Of a stretch of 64,000 nt of DNA, positions 22,431-37,854 are shown piece by piece. The stretch lies in assembly GCA_014871385.1 (NCBI GenBank), contig CM026431.1, forward strand, positions 14,355,094 through 14,419,093. The letters run 5' to 3'. The stretch is from Ceratodon purpureus. Taxonomy: Eukaryota > Streptophyta > Bryopsida > Pseudoditrichales > Ditrichaceae. The position numbers and the translations under genes were made by a program. Under the pieces are notes generated by a model, which saw only the letters and a list, made by a program, of their open reading frames with translations, searched no databases and was not told where the DNA came from. Within the stretch, counting starts at the first letter, position 1; each line of letters opens with the position of its first letter.

Positions 22431-23893
22431 GTCCTCAGCTCTCATAGCTAAAGCATCAGCGGTGGCTTTTCGGCAAACACAACCTCAAACTGCAGAGGAA
22501 ACTGCAGAGGAGGGGAAGAATAAATGGAGGTAAGAGAAGAGTTGAACACTGAGGTAGAGACAGAAATAGGCAGAGAGGAAAGAAAGGAAGTGCTTGCCAC
22601 CACACTAGATCAATATGATCAACAGGTTTTGATTTACATCATTGGACATTGCACCGTTGGATCCCAGACATCGTTTCTAGCAAAACTCGGCCTGCACATT
22701 CAAATTAATGCCAACATTCTTCATCCGATTCTTCATCCGATAGATCGGTATCACTTTCCAAAACCCGGAGGAATGTATCACAACAGCAATGAGCCAAGCC
22801 TCCTAAGTTTCAAGTTGCAGCCATATTAGCACCTAAAAACGGTATAAAAATTTCGAGTGGAGCAACATCTAGCATACACTAATGCTTCTGACCATGCAAC
22901 ATATTCTCCTAGATGCAAGGTCCAACCCAGCACATTATCCTTGAGAATAGAGAAATACAAAACCCCGAGGAGAACGAGGATGTATCCCTGCTGTAATTAT
23001 AAAAAACTTAAAATTTCAATAGTGCAGAGTGTCCTCAGCTCTCATAGCTAAAGCATCAGCGGTGGCTTGTTGACAGACACCTCCTCAACCTGCAGAGGAA
23101 ACTGCAGAGGAGAAAGAGAAAGGAAGGAAGGAAGATGAGAAGTGTAGAATAAGAGTACGAAAGAGCCCTCGCGGGGAGGAGGGCGACACAGAGAAGTGAG
23201 AAGTAACTGAAACAAAAGGTGAAGAAAGGAAGTGTCTGCCACCACACTGGATCGATACGATCCCACAGTTTTTGATTTACATCATTGGACATTGCACTAT
23301 TGAATCCTAGACATCGTCTCCGACAGCACACACAAGAACTCCGGCAGAAAGAATACAAAACAGTACCCACAAGTGGTACACATCCAAACTTTCATATTTC
23401 ATCACGTATCCCGATAATCGCCTAGCACCATTCTAGTTGGACATAAACTTGTGATTGCCTGAGTCAGGACTGATCACACAGAAATCAAGCTCAATTTCGA
23501 GCTACCCAAGCCTACTACAGTTCAAGTTGGAGTCGAATTAGCTATTTCAGTCAACCATAAGAATAGTCTCAGATCTTGAGACCAACAAAAAAATTAATGG
23601 TGCAAAGTGTCCTCAGCTCTCATAGCTAAAGCATCAGCGGTGGCTTGTTGGCAAACACCTCCTCAACCTGCAGAGGAAACTGCAGAGGAGAAAGGGAAAG
23701 GAAGGAAGGAAGATGAGTAGTGTAGAATGTGAGTACGAAGAGACCCTTGCGGGAAGGAGAGTGACAGAGAGGAGTAAGAAGAGAATGAAACAGAAGATGA
23801 GGAAAGGAAGTGTCTGCCACCACACTAGATCGATACGATCCCACAGTGTTTAATTTACATCATTGGACATTGCACCATTAGATCCTAGACAAC
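22431..23893 (-). repeat. Three tandem copies of a ~0.6-kb module
   Basis: Conserved blocks at 22431-22675, 23031-23320 and 23609-23893 each start GTCCTCAGCTCTCATAGC and end near CATTGGACATTGCACC. Spacings are 600 and 578 bp; the intervening DNA is only weakly similar. On the minus strand each block contains a pyrimidine tract ending CTCCTCTGCAG, a strong 3' splice site. In copies 2 and 3 this is followed by a short frame ending NKPPLML and a stop. The blocks lie downstream of the DnaJ gene, which has a splice donor in its 3' UTR. They may be duplicated terminal or UTR exons, or a repeat family; I do not recognise the encoded tail. Confidence 0.75.
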
Positions 23894-24149
23894 ACGTAAA
23901 CATAACCACAACATAAGAAATTTCAACATGTTCATCCAACATAAGAAATGCATTTCGAAATCAAGCGAGCTAAATATCAAGCTGAAAAGAAACATGAGGA
24001 TAATTCCCGTTCTCAGACTTGCACACCCGCATGCCTTGACCCATTTACGACTCTCAATCTCTTATTTCACTCTTCCACGACATCGGCTCAAGTCCATCAG
24101 CAAAGACAGCATGAGCCAACCACGCAAAACCAAGAGCTGAATATCTGAG

Positions 24150-24626
24150 ATCTACAAAGAGATATAAGTTGCTGCAGAGGGAAGTAAACTCGATGGCATT
24201 CTTTAAGGCGAAGATATCCGAACAGGAATGAAGCGCACCAGCATACGTGCGGTGCGACTTCACCCGCATTAACCTACTCTGGGGAAACCTCAAAGAGAAA
24301 CGAACGAGAAGGCACGCAAAACTGCAAAAACTTGACGCATCAGGACCTATTCAATGTAGAAAAAATTGAGCAATTTGTACGGGTCGACAATAACTTCCCA
24401 GGGAAATTGCATTCGACTGTCCGATAACTAATTGTTTTATGTACGCTTTCACGGCTGTCATCGGCATCGTGCAATGCAGCATTTGGTTGATACAGAATGA
24501 TGTTCTTAAAAACGAAGAGGGAAGAAAAGAACCAAACAGTATAAAACAGGTTCTGACATGTTCTGACAGGTTCTGACAGGAACATACCTTCTACAGTATT
24601 AGCCACTAGCCTGCCGTCCAGGCCCC
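24150..24626 (-). other. DnaJ 3' UTR with likely intron donor and short tandem repeat
   Basis: After the DnaJ stop, the minus strand reads GTAGAAG/GTATGTTCC at 24588/24587, a good splice donor, so the 3' UTR is probably spliced. Just downstream, a 10-bp repeat (GGTTCTGACA) occurs three times at about 24550-24580. No other gene is seen here. Confidence 0.45.
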
Positions 24627-25685
24627 TCACACACCCCCCAGCAGCCTCTTCACGCCTGCTCTCTGCTCGGCGCTCAGTCTCGTCGGAAAATCGATGTCGA
24701 ACTTGATCTTTAAACTGCCTCTCCTGCCTGGCTCCTTGGCAACCGGCATTCCCTCCTTTGGCAGCACCTTCTCATACCCCGGGTGTATCACATCCGGAAT
24801 GCTAATACTCAGCGATCTCCCATCTAACGTCCCGAGCGAGAAACTGCATCCTGTCAACGCCTCCACCAACGATATCTTCTTCGTCACAATTAAATCATTT
24901 CCATCTCGCTTGAACGTGTCATGCGGTCTCTCATCAATCACGAACACCAAATCCGCGGCCACCATCCCTGGTTGCTCATTCCCCTTCTCCGGAAACGTAA
25001 TCTTCGTCCCCTTCTTCCACCCCGGCTTCACCTCAATTGTCAGAATCTCCTCCACCGGCATCGTCTTCCCGCTCGCATCCGCAATACTCCTCGATATCTT
25101 CATCTTCCGCGTGCTCCCCTTGTAAAGCTCCTCTAGACTGCACAACAGCTTATTCTCCACAGGCGCGGCCTTCCGCGGCTGCGCATGCGACGGGCCCTCC
25201 CCGAACGACCGAAACGCCTGATTCCCATCCGCGTTCCGGAACACGCTCTCCCCACCTCCAAACCCCCCGAACATACCATCGCCAAAGTGGCCTCTCCCCC
25301 CTCTCCCGCCCATCCCTCCCATTCCCCCAAACGGACTCGCCCCCCCGAAAAACTCCGCGAAGATATCCTCGGCATTCCTAGGGTTAAACCGAAACGCGTT
25401 CGGCCCTTGCCCTCCCCCGCTCGCATACCCGTGCGACGTCCCCGGATGCGACGCATGCCCCTTCAACCCCTCCTCCCCCTCCTGATCATAGATCAACCTC
25501 TTCTGCGGATCGCTCAGCACCTCATACGCCTCCGAGATTTGCTTGAACTTCGCCTCCGCCTCCTTCTTGTTGTTCGGATTCTTATCCGGATGCCACTTCA
25601 TCGCCAACTTCCTGTACGCCTTCTTCAAGTCATCCTCCGACGCTGTCTTCGGCACCTTCAACACACTGTAATAATCCACCCCCAT
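24627..25685 (-). CDS. Class B DnaJ/HSP40 co-chaperone
   Basis: A single uninterrupted exon encodes 352 residues. The J domain occupies residues 1-70 (start MGVDYYSVL) with the HPD triad at 32-34 (WHPDKNP), which stimulates Hsp70 ATPase. A Gly/Phe-rich region follows (about 75-150, with [11 protein letters not shown] and similar), then two C-terminal substrate-binding lobes including the [17 protein letters not shown] and SLVEALTG blocks. There is no CxxCxGxG zinc finger, so this is the DNAJB1/Sis1 type, usually cytosolic or nuclear. Length is normal for the class and all motifs are intact. It should deliver unfolded clients to cytosolic Hsp70. Codons are noticeably richer in G/C at third positions than the AT-rich flanks. 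Confidence 0.96.
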   Translation of the reverse strand: MGVDYYSVLKVPKTASEDDLKKAYRKLAMKWHPDKNPNNKKEAEAKFKQISEAYEVLSDPQKRLIYDQEGEEGLKGHASHPGTSHGYASGGGQGPNAFRFNPRNAEDIFAEFFGGASPFGGMGGMGGRGGRGHFGDGMFGGFGGGESVFRNADGNQAFRSFGEGPSHAQPRKAAPVENKLLCSLEELYKGSTRKMKISRSIADASGKTMPVEEILTIEVKPGWKKGTKITFPEKGNEQPGMVAADLVFVIDERPHDTFKRDGNDLIVTKKISLVEALTGCSFSLGTLDGRSLSISIPDVIHPGYEKVLPKEGMPVAKEPGRRGSLKIKFDIDFPTRLSAEQRAGVKRLLGGV

Positions 25686-27697
25686 CCCTAACCCCTATCT
25701 CTATCCCCCTACCACCTCCTCTCCCTCACCTCCTAACACTCCCCCTCCCACTCCCACTTACACAATGATCTCCCTCCGCACTCTTCAACCATCGAAAACA
25801 ATTGCTACACAACACCGATACGAACACCAAGCGGCTCGTTGGAAAGTCCACCTCCGTGGCTTCAACCAGCACCCGCAACGGCGATCAGCAATGCCGGGAC
25901 GCGGCCATGGCGTGCTCGCAATGCCAATGGGGTCCGAAGCTCCGGAAGGCTCTGGAAACAACAAGATGAAAAATTAGGGCTTAGGGTTCCCTCTCCTCAT
26001 TCTCTTCCCTTCTCTTTCTCTCTCATTCGCTTCCCTTCACTTCTCACTCTCTCCCTCTCTCTCTCTCTCTCACCTTCACTCTCCCTCTTCTCTCTTCGGG
26101 CGAACAGTTGCGCCCTGTATATTCTCTCACCACCCGCTGGACTTGCCGGGCTGAATAGTACCTTCACTCGTATCTTCCGCCGGGTGTAGCGGGCCGGGTT
26201 CCGGGGCTCGCTGATCTTGACGCTCGCGTTGCCGGGTCAAAGAGCTAGGATCACCTCTATCTACACCCGGATTACATTTGAGACTTTGACCTCACGGTTT
26301 TAGACGCAGTTTTGGATTTGAGGATGCAGCTGGAGTCGTGTATATTTTTCTCCCTGCATGACGGGCCGGGTTCAGTGTCGCGCCGATGATGGGGTTCTAT
26401 TTACCGGAGCTCAAATCTGCGTCGAAATCCGTTCTTATCTGCTCTAGAACTACATTCTAGAGATTGAATATTATGAATTTGATAGATGATGACGGTTTTG
26501 GGCATGCATTTTAGTAGTCGGGACAGTTGAGTTCAGTTTTGACCTGTATTTGCATTGGCCGGGTAAGGTGCCGGGGATGGTGCGGATTTTTCTACTGGTG
26601 GTTGTTGGGTGAGGGTCAGGGGTGGGTAGACACCGAAAACCGTTACTGTGTCTTAGAGGAGAATATCTACCCCTCATGTAAATTTGGGATTGTGACGGCT
26701 TTAGGTGAAGTCCGGCACTTAGCTCTGATCGTGTAGGGGTTGGCATCGACGGTGGTAAGGCGTTTGGGGGAGGGATTGGACGGTGGATGGGTTGGAGATG
26801 GCGTGGTGGTGTTTTCGGATGTCTCTGCCACGCTGGCGTGGTGTCAGGGTGGCATGTGTCCTTTGCGCCCTTGTTCGTTTCGATATTTGTTTCACCAGCA
26901 TGAAACGAAGATAATAAGGAGAAAATAAGTTGATCAAAGAAAGACTTATTTTGAATTTTGTCATTGGACTGATAATCTTTGGGGGTTTTTTTTTTAATGA
27001 AATAGAGGTATTGAATGGGTGTTCTATGACTTTCATATAAAAGCCACTACATATACCATACATTCATAGCAGGTTTGTTCACCATTAAACAAATATTTAT
27101 TTATTTTGAAGAAATATAAAGGTTCCTCTTCCAAAAAAAATAAAAAACTCATATTCCAATTTTTTCAAAAAAATCACTGAAAATAGCCTAAGATTAATTA
27201 GAATATAAAATTTTCACATAAAATAATTTATCATCTTTTTGTTTTCCATTCTTGGAATTTCCAAATTTTTTAGAATTATTCATGAACAAGCTATCGACAT
27301 AGAGGACATGTAAGAAACTACATATTCTTCTTTGGCATTCAAAAATAATATTTATTAAAGGTTTATGTCTGTCCCTAATCTCCAGATGCTTCATTTTGTT
27401 GGTAACTTCTTTCTCCAACTTCTTTGTCTCTATCTTTGATTTTTATGGCACTGTTGTAGTATTGAAATTGACTTTATATTATTGATACAAATCAAAATTA
27501 AGATTCGAGAATGTAAAATTACCAAGCTTAATGTCAAAAGTGTCAGTTTTCCTCGGATATGTTTTCATTGCTTTATATTTCTTTATCTACAAATGCTCTC
27601 AAGACTCTGACCAAAGATCACTATCCAATTTCATTCATTGTCTTCCCGATAAAGTCATGATGTGATAGTAATATGCTAAGTAGGGCTCATAGTACAT

Positions 27698-27882
27698 TGG
27701 TAGGACACTACCTAGGACAAGTTCTGATATAGTGACTGCTAGTGGATGATTAATAAATCCCTACAATATTGCTTGACTTTGACAGCTACTGGTGGGACAC
27801 TACATAGGACAAGTTCTGTTATAGTGACTGCTGGTGCATCAATACAAAATCCCTACGATATAGCCTGACTTTAAGAGCTACA
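27698..27882. repeat. 92-bp tandem duplication
   Basis: Two head-to-tail copies start at 27698 and 27790, each beginning TGGTRGGACACTACMTAGGA and including AGTGACTGCTRGTG. They differ by about 10-15 percent. No reading frame is conserved across both. Confidence 0.85.
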
Positions 27883-28031
27883 GTTGATTCTTTAAAAACC
27901 TGAATATGATGGTGCATAGAGAAGCAATTAATGGGTCAAGCTCAAACTTCGTACCATGTTTCAATTCCATGTAGTCATATCTTGTCCTTCATGAAGCTAT
28001 TGACTATTAAGTGGTCTATGGAGAGAGAGCA

Positions 28032-28210
28032 TGATGGAAAGACTGCTAGACAAATTTGTCAGATATCCTATTTAAGTTGATACACTTTGAGGATAGAAAG
28101 ACTGCTAGGACAGATTTGTCAGGCATAAAATCTAAGTTGATACACTGAAAGGATGGAAAGAGTGCTAGGATAGATTTATTAGATATCCAATTTAAGTTGA
28201 TACACTTAGA
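28032..28210. repeat. 60-bp tandem repeat, three copies
   Basis: Three consecutive units start near 28032, 28092 and 28152, each containing GGATRGAAAGASTGCTAG and ending TAAGTTGATACACT. The unit is 60 bp (20 codons), but frames are not maintained, so it is unlikely to be coding. Confidence 0.9.
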
Positions 28211-29279
28211 TCCAGTGGAAGTAGATGCAATGTCATCCCTTATTAGTTTGTCAAAAAACTTATTTCGGACATATAATCACTAACTCACAGTTTGTCCTAC
28301 CAAGCATGCATCAAGTGTATCTAGGATGGTTGTTTTGAATTTTTTTGAGTTTTGAAACTAATTTATTAAGTGTTATTCTAATTTTAAAGTTTGAAATATC
28401 CTTCTATTGGACTGAATGACCTTAGTTTTTTCATTATAGAAGTTGAAATTTAAATAATTGAAGAACTTTGGAAACTATTCTAAAATATCAATGTATTGTA
28501 CATACTTCGATATTTCAAAACATCTTGAAGTTATTGTCACTAATCCAATTCTATAATTTATAGATCTATATCTACTTCTTCAAATTATCAAACTCTTTGT
28601 AGTCAAAACTAAAATGGCATATTTTCATATTTGAGCATATAAATACATATAAAGATTAGAGAATATACAATAAAAACATCAAATTTATAATACATACATA
28701 AACATTATCAATCATTTATTGGTTTTAAACTTCTTCCAATATAGTTTAACATTAATGGACGTTTTAACTAATTCTATTCATTAAATTCATTTATTTCTAC
28801 CTTCATTATTCTTTTATATTTAGGTGCATCCTTATTTTCCATTCCAAATCCTTATACAAAACTTTCTTTGATAAACCATACATCAATGAATATTTGACAA
28901 TGCAACATCAGGTTGCTGTTGTCTACTTGACTACAAAACAATGAGTGAATTGAATTCAAATATATCGTAATATTACATAATTACATAACATGCAATGTTT
29001 TCATCGAAATATAATTTACTTGATTTTGTAAGTCAATTTTTCAATTTTTAGAATTAAACCCAACACCTACCATCCTCCAAATCCCACCGTCTATACATCA
29101 AAACCACCTCCTCAGGTCTAACCCAGTCCTTAGAACTGAAATAAAAGAATTGAACGCAACATTTGTTTCCTACCACCACCCCAATAAAAAAGACAGAAAT
29201 GCAAAGCAGGGAATAAAAAAGACGAAAGAAAGAAAACCAAAAAGTATTGACAAAGTGAAAGACAAAAAGAAGCAGTAGA

Positions 29280-29455
29280 AGCTTGAACCCAAAAAGGAAA
29301 AGGTTCACGAACGCAGAAGCCAAAAAGGAAAAGGTTCACAAAAGGTTCACGAAGCTTGAACCCGAAAAGGAAAAGGTTCACGAACGCAGAAGACGCTTGA
29401 ACCCAAAAAGTAAAAGGTTCACGAACGCAGAACCCAAAAAGAAAAAGGTTCACTG
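29280..29455. repeat. Tandem repeats of an AAAAGGTTCACG unit upstream of IDH
   Basis: The block GAACCCAAAAAGGAAAAGG, then TTCACGAACGCAGAAG, occurs in about four full and several partial copies. Periods are 35-45 bp and some units are truncated. It sits 420-600 bp upstream of the IDH start, so it lies in or near that promoter. Each unit carries GGTTCACGAACGC, which could be a repeated binding site; that is inference. Confidence 0.85.
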
Positions 29456-29876
29456 CCCGAAGAAGCGAACGCAACGGTGATGCGACGACCGGTCAAAGAC
29501 GACTCAACACTAACCAAACGGAACCGACGACAACCCCCGAACTCCGTCATCCCAAAACACAACGAAGGATCAACGAAACAGTAACGAAACAGAAACGAAA
29601 CAGCAACGAAACCGAGACGGAGGCGCGACGAGAGGGGAACGAAGGCGCGGGAGAGGGGCGACGAGCCGGCGCACAGCTCTTCGGGGGCGCAACGAGCAGC
29701 CCTGAGTGTTTCCAAGGGCCGAGACCACGGGAATCTAGCCTCGCCATCGCAATTGCACACCAGGGCCACCGGAGGACACACCCCAACACCACCCTGCACC
29801 ACGCGGAGCTCCAATTCCGAGTCCAGGACGGGGTTTTTTGGCTCGGAGACGCCGCCGATCCACACAGGACTCCGCC

Positions 29877-32656
<2,780 letters not shown>

Positions 32657-34310
32657 GTTATCCGTCAGGGAGTTCTCCTGTGCTTTGAATAGCAGTTTGT
32701 TGGGGATGCTTTATCGACGCTATTGATCTCAAGAGCCCCCGAAGTCTCATCAGGATAAAATCGCAGTGGCCGGTGCAAGGCAAGTTGTAACCTACGAATA
32801 AGACTCCTTTCACTGATATTGTTACTCTAGATGACTAAGTCCACCTGGTCCGTGAGGTCTATCAAATTCCCGAATGGTGGTTCTCAAATATCTGAAATGG
32901 GGTTGTCGCACTTACCTTGCACATGGTTCATTAGGGAACAGTGGGCAGATTAGGGGACATAGTAACTTCAAAACTGCGTTTTCTGAACAGTATGTCAAAA
33001 CGTCTCCGCTCTCTGGATTTTTTATTTACCTTGTCAGCACTATCTCGAGGAATAAACGAATTGAATCACATTTTGCTAGTGTTTCTTTTCATGATGCATG
33101 TGGCACTGTTTAACACAGTCCTCAAATCTTGAGGGTTTGGAGAGTGTTGGAACGTTGGAACCCTAGAGAGCACAGTTTCTAGTTTGAAATTGCAGCACAG
33201 TAGTGATTATCTGCCATGTTGCTACGACATTGCACTTTCAGTTATGTATCTCTTCCATTAATATGAATGTATCGAGGATTCGAAGCTGTGCTGTAAAGTA
33301 CCTGGCAGCATGGATCCCCACGAAAATCGCAACAGTTAAACACTCTAACTTGAGCATGCGTGTACACGGTAAAATCGCTCACTATGACCTCATCTTCTCC
33401 TACTATTGTTACAATTTTACTATACAGAAGAGTTGTTTTTTTCTTCCAGAATTCCTATCCTTGAAAATGCCACGTTATAAACACCCAGGGCTTACCAGTT
33501 CCGACCACCCTCGACGTATGTGGACCTCGCTCAGAGAAGACTCCGAACCAGACGATGCTAACTCTATAACTGTGACGAAGTAGAAATCCACTACGCCCTT
33601 GCAAAGCATCGCCCTCCGAATGGGTAAACCAGTTCAGAGCCCAATTCCAAACCCTTCTTCCTCACCTCCATCACCCTCGCCAAACTCTAAACCCGAAACG
33701 AAACACTCAGCGGATCTTCAACTCAGCATCAAACATCCACATAAAGCTTGAGTCGATCAGAACGTCCTCCAGATCCACACCTTCACTCAGCACGAACACT
33801 AATCAACCCAAAAGTGATCGACAACGCCGAACCAAAAACAATCAAATCTACCACGCTAGCTCCCAAACTCCCTAATTCCATGACCACAACTTCGAAAGAA
33901 ACTTCAAACCAGTCAAGACCAAACTGCAATTTCCGACACAAGTGATCCACTACAAACTTCGCTACAATCCTGCGCAACAAATGAAGAACACATTCTTGAA
34001 TGCACGAAAGTGTCCACTGCTTCCAATTCGAGATTGATATCGGCATAATACTCCGGCAACACTGGTTCGAAGCGGGTTCTCAATAGAGTCTTCGAAGGCC
34101 GGATCACCATTGTCTGCCAACTCTCTTGAGCGATGTGCGATGGTGGGACACGCAGATTGATGTGCACTGTGGAAGCACGAGTGGGTTGTTGCCAGTTGCA
34201 TCGGCTCGCCGCTCGCTTCACCTCTCCGTGAAGCTTTTCGGAGTCGAAATCCGTCAAGTGAGGGTCTGAATTTGGTAGCGTTTGGGGTTTTGTTGGATTG
34301 GAGAGTAGCG
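32657..34310. other. IDH 3' region and ARPC5 promoter; no gene seen
   Basis: This holds the IDH 3' UTR, then AT-balanced DNA, then the ARPC5 leader. Short plus-strand frames near 33.2-33.6 kb show no family resemblance. No RNA gene or repeat was recognised. Confidence 0.5.
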
Positions 34311-34748
34311 ATGGCGGACGACGAGGACAATGCGTCGTCAGTCCTGGACGCCGACACGTTCATAGAGACGGAGTCGCCGGAGGTGATCATCGCGCGGATC
34401 GAGGGCAAGTCGCGGCAGGTGGAGCGGCTGCTGCGCATTCCGCAGTACGCCGAGGCGCTGGAGACGGCGCTGATGGACGCGCCCACGCAGACCCGCGACG
34501 AGCGCTGCAAGTCCGCGAACTGGATCCTGGTGCACCGCGTCCTGATGGCCACCAAGGACGTGGATGGGCTGCTCATGGGGCTCAACCCCGAGCTGCACGA
34601 CATTCTCATGAAGTATCTGTACCGAGGGTTAGCCACCGGGGATCGCATCACCTGCGACCTCTGCCTTCGCCTCCACGAACGCCTCTTCGACATGGCCGGC
34701 ATCGGATGCATCATGCGCGCCATCTCCGACACGCAGAACCTTGTATAG
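34311..34748 (+). CDS. ARPC5: Arp2/3 complex subunit 5 (p16-Arc)
   Basis: One intronless exon encodes 145 residues starting MADDEDNASS. The central block YAEALETALMDAPTQTRDER, the strongly conserved CKSANWILVHRVL, and PELHDILMKYLYRGLATGD match ARPC5 across eukaryotes; the C-terminus GCIMRAISDTQNLV is the family's normal end. Length is typical. The protein caps the Arp2/3 seven-subunit complex, which nucleates branched actin, and stabilises ARPC1. The ATG at 34311 is preferred because an acidic N-terminus is usual and upstream in-frame sequence looks like leader. A likely 110-bp intron (34805-34914, TCT/GTACGT to GAGCAG) follows in the 3' UTR. Confidence 0.96.
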   Translation: MADDEDNASSVLDADTFIETESPEVIIARIEGKSRQVERLLRIPQYAEALETALMDAPTQTRDERCKSANWILVHRVLMATKDVDGLLMGLNPELHDILMKYLYRGLATGDRITCDLCLRLHERLFDMAGIGCIMRAISDTQNLV

Positions 34749-37700
34749 CTGCTTCCATGGATTCTCGTTTCTCCGCCGTTGTGACATCATCTGAGCTCCA
34801 ATCTGTACGTTTTCACCCCATTTTGTTGGCTTTTTGATCTCTTTTGCTGATGTGAATTGGTGTTTGGATGGTTCCTGTTCTGAACCCATGTGCTGGCAAT
34901 TTGTGGACGAGCAGGTATGGTTGCGGAGGATCGAGTGATAGGTTTGGGCCAGGCGGCTTGATGAGCCAACCATGGATCCTGTTAGTTCTAGAGTAGCGTC
35001 ATTGTTTCTGATCGCAATTGTGTCTTTACAATACAACAGAGGTTTAGCACACTGGACTTGTTACTCTTGTTTCTGTTGCTTTGGATTTCGCCTTGTGGAA
35101 TCTCTTGGAGGTTTCGGAGAGTGCGTTGATTGTTTTAGTTGCAGTTGAGGGAGAAGTGGCACTTGGTTGTATCAGATTACGCAATGATGGTATACTATGT
35201 ACAGATGTAAATGAGATTCAGCCAATTGGTCGATTGATTCGATTATGAACATGGTGTCGTTGATTGATGGTTGAGAATTGCTGTTGTTTTTTTATCTTTT
35301 GAGAATGGCTTTCTTAGTAGGGGTGGTGTCTGATGGTCTACTGATGGAACAGAGCTTCTCTTGTTAGCCAGTGTGACGAATATTTGCAAGGTTTTGGGTG
35401 TGAGCCGTTCGGAGGGTTTTAGGGTTTAGGTTGATGCTTTGAGGTTGAAGCTTTAGCCCATGCTGGAAATGGTTCTCTTAAACCTCGTGTGAGAGAATAG
35501 TTCATGTCGAGAGAATAGTCATCGTGGCGGTTTTAGGGAACAGATTATGTTGGAAGTTGATGTTGTTCTTGGAAGTAGGAAGGGGTGTAGAAGCTGTTGC
35601 ACAACATTGCAGCTTCCTCATTGTGCGGTACATGATATTGGATCCTGTTTTATGACGAGGTTGTTGTAATCTTTCCTCTGTCTTTTCTGTGATATTTTCA
35701 GTGTTTGATTTTGAAGGAAGGTCTCTCGAAGCGAAGAGAAGTTTTATGATGACTTCACCTTCACCTTGTGGGCATTGGGGGACGAGGGAAGTTCAGTGGC
35801 AATCTACCTTTCAAGAACTTGTCACGAGAATGTTCAGGTTTAAGGTGCAACGGGATATCATATCAGTTAGATTCTCACAGATTCACTGCATTCACTAGTG
35901 AGTGGAAACAGTGCAGTTTGCTTGCAGAGTGGGCGTACATTTTTTAAGACTTTAATTCGTTATTGTTTTAGTGTACGGTATCTCAAGTTGCCCCGTGCTT
36001 CAGATTTGATCTTGTGACTTGGCATTCTCAGCTCTATCGAGCCCATGTTTTCTATGGTATATCACGTTCAATCCAAGAATTCCGTATACCTGAGGTAGGC
36101 AGACAAGGCAAGTGCAATGAGAACATATTTGTTTGGAGCGCAGTACATACTATCGAGCTCTTCCTATGGTATATTACGTTCAATTCATAACGTGTAAGCT
36201 CGTCAAGCCTTCGGTGGACAGAGGAGTGCAACTTGATACAGTGTCTACTGGAGCCCCATTTCATCGGCGAGATACCCCTGTTCATGCCAGTGGCAATTTT
36301 GAGGACATGAATCGACCAGAAACTGTAATGCTCTTAGGGCAATGGGATCATTAAGGAAAACCAGTGAGGAGGGACCTTAGGTTCTTGAATTGGCTTGCGT
36401 ATACACTACGTTGGAAGCCAACGAACCGACTACTAACTAACCAATATGTAGGCAGACCAGGAGAGCATGTTGCAGCATGAGGAGGATTGGCTCGGGAAGC
36501 TTGGTTATGGAAGAAGGCCGCATTGTTGGAACTAAGAGATCCGTGATTCCCTAATTGGAAATTAATTCGGATGCTTTTCAGTGAAACTTTCTAAAGAAGT
36601 ATGTGAAACCTGCAGGATTTTTTTTGCCTTTGTGCGAAATCTGGTAATTTTGGGAAAATGCTTCGCCGTGGGCGAGGAAGGCCGAGAAAGCACTTCTGCA
36701 GCGATCGTACTTTGACATCGTTACAGAAGGTACAAATTGGAACCAATCCGTGTTGACAGAATTGATCAATGATTCTATTATGTTTATGACAGAATTGAGA
36801 TAAATTTCAAATTGCAGAAATGGCGAGGGACTTCTTCTTTCTTCGCTTGTTGTTATGCTTCTCTTTTTCCTATTGAGTCTGTTTATGATTATTCGTGATG
36901 TTGACTTTTGTATGATAAAAATTCGTGGCATATTTTATCGACCAGGTTTTTATTTGGGTACCTCCCTGCTCTTCATTCTATGTGTGTAGTTACATGGGGC
37001 AGGTATGGGTCCTGCTTGCGAATAATATTCTTTGTGGTCCCACTTTACTTTCTGTCGGGTTCATGGTAAATGTTTACGCCGACTCTTTTCGAAAGTAATT
37101 ATGATTATGATGAAGCTCCTGGCATAGTCCACTTTGTAGCTGGATGATTGCCTTTAGGATTTGAAGTTCTGAATATTAACGGGATTCAGCACTTAGCTTT
37201 ATACGCCAACGAATCGAAATTTGATGTCTACCTGTTGTCATCCCTGACTGGAGGTGAGTTGAATTTTCGAGGGTGGTTTGTTCGAGGGAGGCAAGTCAGT
37301 TGCTTTCTGGTGTTCTGGTTTGTCCAATACAAGTTTCTATACGTTTCTGAGAATGTTTTGAGCTTAGCTTCAAACTCGGGCAAAAATTGAGGACTGTTCT
37401 CTTGAAAGGATACGCATTGTCATTGGCATAATGTTAGAGCTCTCTTTTGGTGGAATTTTGTACTCAACGTGGAACCTTGGACTTATTTCGGAATGTGGTT
37501 ATCTTTGAACTGCTTCTGTGCCCTATTTTCAACGAAATTTAAGTTGGAATCTGTCTCGTGAGCAAATCTGTTGTACCAAGCAAGAGATTTTCACGGACTA
37601 GACCTTGATACCTAGTGCGGTTCAGCCCAATGGGATGTCTTCATGTAGAACGAAATGTCTGCTTTGAGGAGTTATCCGCAAGTAATTATATGCTAGCGGC

Positions 37701-37854
37701 ACTGGATTTTCGCCCTCAGTCGTCACGCAGCTTTTTTCCAATGATAATATGCTGTTCTGGCGGAGGGATTTCATGCTAAAGCACGTCAAATGAAATTGAG
37801 TAGCATCAAATGTCAATCGAGTTTACTGATGGATGAATTCATCTCGACATGCAG
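34749..37854 (+). other. ARPC5 3' UTR and unresolved 5' part of the DEMETER-like gene
   Basis: The first ~300 bases are ARPC5 3' UTR with one probable intron. The rest should contain the transcription start and first exon(s) of the DEMETER-like gene, because its first supported exon (37855) contains no ATG. Small frames near 36.48 kb and 37.15-37.26 kb are candidates, but none joins in the right phase with a good donor. Confidence 0.4.

Larger units (their letters stand above)
25690..29275. other. DnaJ upstream region and intergenic DNA
   Basis: 25690-26180 is the DnaJ promoter/leader side, with pyrimidine-rich tracts and a (CT)n run near 26050-26075. Beyond 26.9 kb the DNA is AT-rich. Apart from the tandem repeats listed separately, I see no gene, RNA or coding relic here. 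Confidence 0.5.

Noticed and set aside
25185-25691. 168-codon plus-strand frame over DnaJ
   Set aside because: Shadow of the DnaJ J domain and Gly-rich region; no start context or motif.
28032-28210. CRISPR-like array
   Set aside because: Directly abutting 60-bp repeats without spacers in a plant nuclear genome; an ordinary minisatellite.
33962-34732. 256-codon minus-strand frame opposite ARPC5
   Set aside because: It is the antisense shadow of the highly conserved ARPC5 exon; composition is Arg/Ser-rich with no domain.
34757-34804. Second small coding exon just after ARPC5 (MDSRFSAVV... to a GTACGT donor)
   Set aside because: Better explained as ARPC5 3' UTR with an intron; joining it to the DEMETER exons would skip 3 kb without support.
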